Of a stretch of 64,000 bases of DNA, positions 61,565 to 64,000 are shown piece after piece (positions within the stretch are counted from its first letter, which is position 1; each line of letters starts with the position of its first letter). A program made the position numbers and the translations under genes. Under the pieces are notes generated by a model. That model had not been told where the DNA came from. It made no database searches and saw only the letters and a program-made list of their open reading frames with translations. The stretch comes from Skermanella stibiiresistens SB22 (GTDB lineage Bacteria; Pseudomonadota; Alphaproteobacteria; Azospirillales; Azospirillaceae). The stretch spans positions 62,001 through 126,000 of the forward strand of contig NZ_AVFL01000016.1 in assembly GCF_000576635.1 (NCBI RefSeq), read 5' to 3'.

Positions 61565-62620
61565 ATGCTTTGGTGTTTCGCGCGTTCGCCGTCCCGGTCG
61601 AAGGGCTTGACGGCCACGCTGGCTGGCATTGGCCTGATGGGCGGCTTTCTCGGCATCGTCGCCGCCGGAAGCGCCGAAGCCGCCCCGGTCAGCGCCGTCT
61701 ACACGTTCGGCGACAGCCTGTCCGACACCGGCAACATCGCGGCGGCCACGTTCGGCACCATGCCGCTCCCGGAGTTCTATTATCAGGGACGTTTTTCCAA
61801 CGGGCCAGTCTGGGTCGATCATGTCGCGGCCGCCTTCGGAACCGAGTCGAAGGCATCGCTGCTGGGCGGGACCAACCACGCCTTCGGTGGTGCCACGACC
61901 GGCGGGACGGTACCGCCCGGCGTCACTTTCCAGACGCTCGACTTCTTGTCCAAGGTGCCGACCACCGGCGCCGATCCCAACGCGCTGTACATCGTCTATG
62001 GCGGTGGCAACGATGTGCGGAACGAGCTGACGTCCAACTTGCCGGGCGAGACGCTGGCGGCGGCGGCCACGGCCAATGTCAGTCAGGCGGTCACCAATCT
62101 GGCGTTGGCCGGCGCCCGCCACATCATGGTGCCGAACCTGAGCGATCTCGCCTTGACGCCCGAGGCGATCATGGCGGGCGGCGAGTTCGCCGAGCGCGCC
62201 ACGTCGCTATCGGCGGCCTTCAACACCGCTTTGACCTCGGTGATGGTTGGGCTGGAGGCGGTCCTGCCTGTCGATCTGATCCCGCTGGATGTCCGCAGCC
62301 TGTTCAACGACGTCGCGGCCAATCCGGGAAACTACGGCTTGACCAACGTCAACACGCCCTGCTTCAGCGGTGCCGTCGACCGGCCGGGAACGGTGTGCTC
62401 CAATCCCGACGAATACCTGTTTTGGGACAGCCTGCATCCGACCGCCGCCGCGCACCGGATCCTGGCCGACTACGCGCTGGCCGCCTTGAGGGGCTCGGGG
62501 GTGGGTGGATCGGATGGCGATCCGACCGATGTGCCGGAGCCAGCGACACTCGTGCTGGTCGCGGGCGGCTTGCTGGGCATGGGTCTGCTGCGTCGGCGCC
62601 AGTCCAGCGTCCCGGCCTGA
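61565..62620 (+). CDS. GDSL-type esterase/lipase with PEP-CTERM anchor
   Basis: A 351-residue exported hydrolase. The signal peptide ends near GSAEAAP (about residue 39). The GDSL block is YTFGDSLSDTGN; block III contains YGGGNDVRNEL, and the catalytic block V is DSLHPTAAAHR, so the active Ser, Asn, Asp and His are all present. The C-terminus is a PEP-CTERM sorting tail: VPEPATLVLVAGGLLGMGLLRRRQ, i.e. PEP motif, membrane helix, arginine cluster. It should be processed by an exosortase, which is not in the window. GGAGG lies 6 bases before the ATG. Confidence 0.9.
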   Translation: MLWCFARSPSRSKGLTATLAGIGLMGGFLGIVAAGSAEAAPVSAVYTFGDSLSDTGNIAAATFGTMPLPEFYYQGRFSNGPVWVDHVAAAFGTESKASLLGGTNHAFGGATTGGTVPPGVTFQTLDFLSKVPTTGADPNALYIVYGGGNDVRNELTSNLPGETLAAAATANVSQAVTNLALAGARHIMVPNLSDLALTPEAIMAGGEFAERATSLSAAFNTALTSVMVGLEAVLPVDLIPLDVRSLFNDVAANPGNYGLTNVNTPCFSGAVDRPGTVCSNPDEYLFWDSLHPTAAAHRILADYALAALRGSGVGGSDGDPTDVPEPATLVLVAGGLLGMGLLRRRQSSVPA

Positions 62621-62653
62621 ACGTTCGGCATCGATCTCCGGTTCGAAGAAAAG

Positions 62654-62692
62654 AAAAAGCCCGCCGCCACATGACGTGGCGGCGGGCTTTTT
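62654..62692. terminator. Bidirectional terminator between the esterase and the helicase
   Basis: A perfect 17-base stem (AAAAAGCCCGCCGCCAC and its complement) with an ATGAC loop, with T tracts on both strands. It ends both converging genes. Confidence 0.95.
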
Positions 62693-62706
62693 CGTTAATC
62701 CCGATA

Positions 62707-64000
62707 TCAGCGGCCAGTGCGGCGGCGGGACGGATTGCCTTGCGCTGGGCGGGCCTGCTGACCCTGCCCGGAGGGGCGACCCTGGCCTTGTCCGGCGGGA
62801 CGCCCCTGGCCTTGGCCGTGCCCTTGACCGTGACCCTGTCCATGGTTCTGGCGGGCCTGATCCGGCCGGGCTTGGCCCTGCGCGCCCTGGGGCGGACGGC
62901 CGTGGCGCTGTGGGCGGCGCTCCTGGGGCGGGCGATCGGTCGGATCGGCCTGCCGGACGCTGCCATCCGAATGCCAAGGATGATCGTCGACCACCGGGAT
63001 GCGGATCTTGATCAGCTTCTCGATGTCCTTGAGGAACGACCGCTCCTCGGCGTCGCAGAACGAGATCGCGATGCCGCTGGTCCCCGCCCGCGCCGTGCGG
63101 CCGATGCGGTGGACGTAGCTTTCCGGCACGTTCGGCAGGTCATAGTTGATGACATGCGTGATGCCGTCGATGTCGATGCCGCGAGCCGCGATGTCGGTGG
63201 CGACCAGCACGCGGATCTCGCCGCTGCGGAAGTTCTCCAGCGCCCGCTGGCGCGCGGTCTGGGACTTGTTGCCGTGGATGGCCTCGGCCCGCACGGCGAC
63301 CTGTCCAAGCTGCTCTACCACCCGGTTGGCGCCGTGTTTGGTCCGCGTGAAGACCAGGGCGCGCCCGATCTCCGGCCGCTTCAGCACTTGGCCCAGCAAG
63401 GGACGCTTGTCCGCCTTCTCGACGAACATGACGTGCTGCTCGATGCGCTCCGCCGTGCTGGAGACGGGGGTGACCTCGACCCGCACGGGGTTGCTGAGGA
63501 TGTTGTCGGCCAGCTTCGCGATCTCCGGCGGCATGGTGGCCGAGAAGAACAGCGTGTGGCGTTTGGCCGGCAGGACCTTGATGATCCGACGCACGTCATG
63601 GATGAAGCCCATGTCGAGCATGCGGTCGGCCTCGTCCAGCACGAACACCTCGAGGCGGTCGAGCTTGACCAGCCCCTGCCCGATCAGGTCGAGCAAACGG
63701 CCCGGCGTGGCGACCAGGATGTCGACACCGCGCGCCATGGCCTGGACCTGCGGGTTCTGGCCGACGCCGCCGAAGATGACGGTGCGGGTCAGCGGCAGGT
63801 TGCGGCCATAGGTGGCGAAGCTCTCGCCGATCTGGATCGCGAGTTCGCGGGTCGGGGTGAGGACCAGCACCCGGGCGCCTTGCGGCTGCGGCCGGTTCCG
63901 GTTCTCGGAGAGACGATGCAGGATCGGCAGCGCGAAGGCCGCCGTCTTGCCGGTACCCGTCTGGGCGACGCCCAACAAGTCGCGGCCCACGATCAGGTGG
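62707..64000 (-). CDS. DEAD-box RNA helicase RhlE-like, 5' end beyond the window
   Basis: At least 431 residues of a DEAD-box RNA helicase. Visible motifs, in order: AQTGTGKT (I), PTRELAIQI (Ia), [10 protein letters not shown] (Ib), DEAD in [13 protein letters not shown] (II), SATMPPEI (III), [13 protein letters not shown] (V) and [10 protein letters not shown] (VI). A C-terminal Gln/Gly/Arg/Pro-rich tail with repeated HGQG and QGRP units follows, typical of RhlE. It unwinds RNA in ribosome assembly or degradosome-related work. The start and the Q motif lie beyond 64000. The downstream terminator is at 62654. Confidence 0.93.
   Translation of the reverse strand, partial: HLIVGRDLLGVAQTGTGKTAAFALPILHRLSENRNRPQPQGARVLVLTPTRELAIQIGESFATYGRNLPLTRTVIFGGVGQNPQVQAMARGVDILVATPGRLLDLIGQGLVKLDRLEVFVLDEADRMLDMGFIHDVRRIIKVLPAKRHTLFFSATMPPEIAKLADNILSNPVRVEVTPVSSTAERIEQHVMFVEKADKRPLLGQVLKRPEIGRALVFTRTKHGANRVVEQLGQVAVRAEAIHGNKSQTARQRALENFRSGEIRVLVATDIAARGIDIDGITHVINYDLPNVPESYVHRIGRTARAGTSGIAISFCDAEERSFLKDIEKLIKIRIPVVDDHPWHSDGSVRQADPTDRPPQERRPQRHGRPPQGAQGQARPDQARQNHGQGHGQGHGQGQGRPAGQGQGRPSGQGQQARPAQGNPSRRRTGR

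Overview
This window is high-GC chromosomal DNA from an alphaproteobacterium, most likely a member of the Rhodospirillales close to Azospirillum or Skermanella. The placement is inferred from protein character and gene order (aminotransferase-hom-glpX-recJ, YdbH-YnbE-YdbL, MaoC-Pta fusion with AckA, symporter-histidine kinase next to an exonuclease) and was not computed. Housekeeping genes (recJ, hom, glpX, dusA, recG, ppk1) point to a chromosome. I see no tRNA, rRNA, insertion sequence, prophage or CRISPR array.

Layout. 1-3.8 kb: a minus-strand run of aminotransferase, homoserine dehydrogenase, class II fructose-1,6-bisphosphatase and the start of recJ, mostly with 4-base stop/start overlaps. 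4-8.1 kb: a lipoprotein, PHA synthase phaC, a gamma-carbonic anhydrase-like protein and an uncharacterised Ser/Ala-rich protein. 8.2-12.4 kb: the envelope operon ydbH-ynbE-ydbL diverges from glpD across an intergenic region with two GlpR-type operators. 12.5-16.5 kb: a periplasmic cyclophilin and a xylose-type ABC transporter (binding protein, permease, single-domain ATPase). 16.6-20.2 kb: an SLC13-type transporter, an orphan TatA and a SPOR-domain protein.

20.3-26.1 kb is the most unusual block: a CheY-like regulator, a membrane sensor with a degenerate histidine-kinase core fused to a DEDDh exonuclease, a small membrane protein, a sodium:solute symporter-STAC-histidine kinase and a 54-residue protein, tightly packed and closed by a strong bidirectional terminator. 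A sigma-70 factor lacking region 1.1 faces it. 28-33.4 kb: dusA, creA, ppk1, a DUF3108 protein and a nucleoside-phosphorylase-like protein. 33.6-37.8 kb: a complete polyamine/opine-type ABC transporter. 37.8-46.3 kb: an acetyltransferase, recG, a ClC channel with CBS domains, a DUF502 protein, a Crp/Fnr regulator and a CPA2 antiporter.

46.4-64 kb: small hypotheticals, a hybrid sensor kinase, an MFS exporter, a LuxR-type response regulator followed by the MaoC-Pta/AckA acetyl-phosphate pathway, small envelope lipoproteins, a peptidoglycan-binding protein, a porin, a CPA1-type K+/H+ antiporter, a DedA protein, a GDSL esterase with a PEP-CTERM tail and a truncated RhlE-type RNA helicase.

Themes are carbon storage and overflow (PHA, polyphosphate, acetyl phosphate, glycerol-3-phosphate), solute uptake, ion homeostasis and envelope maintenance. 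Start sites were chosen by eye from Shine-Dalgarno-like sequences and family starts. Functions rest on recognised motifs and remembered family knowledge, with no database search.
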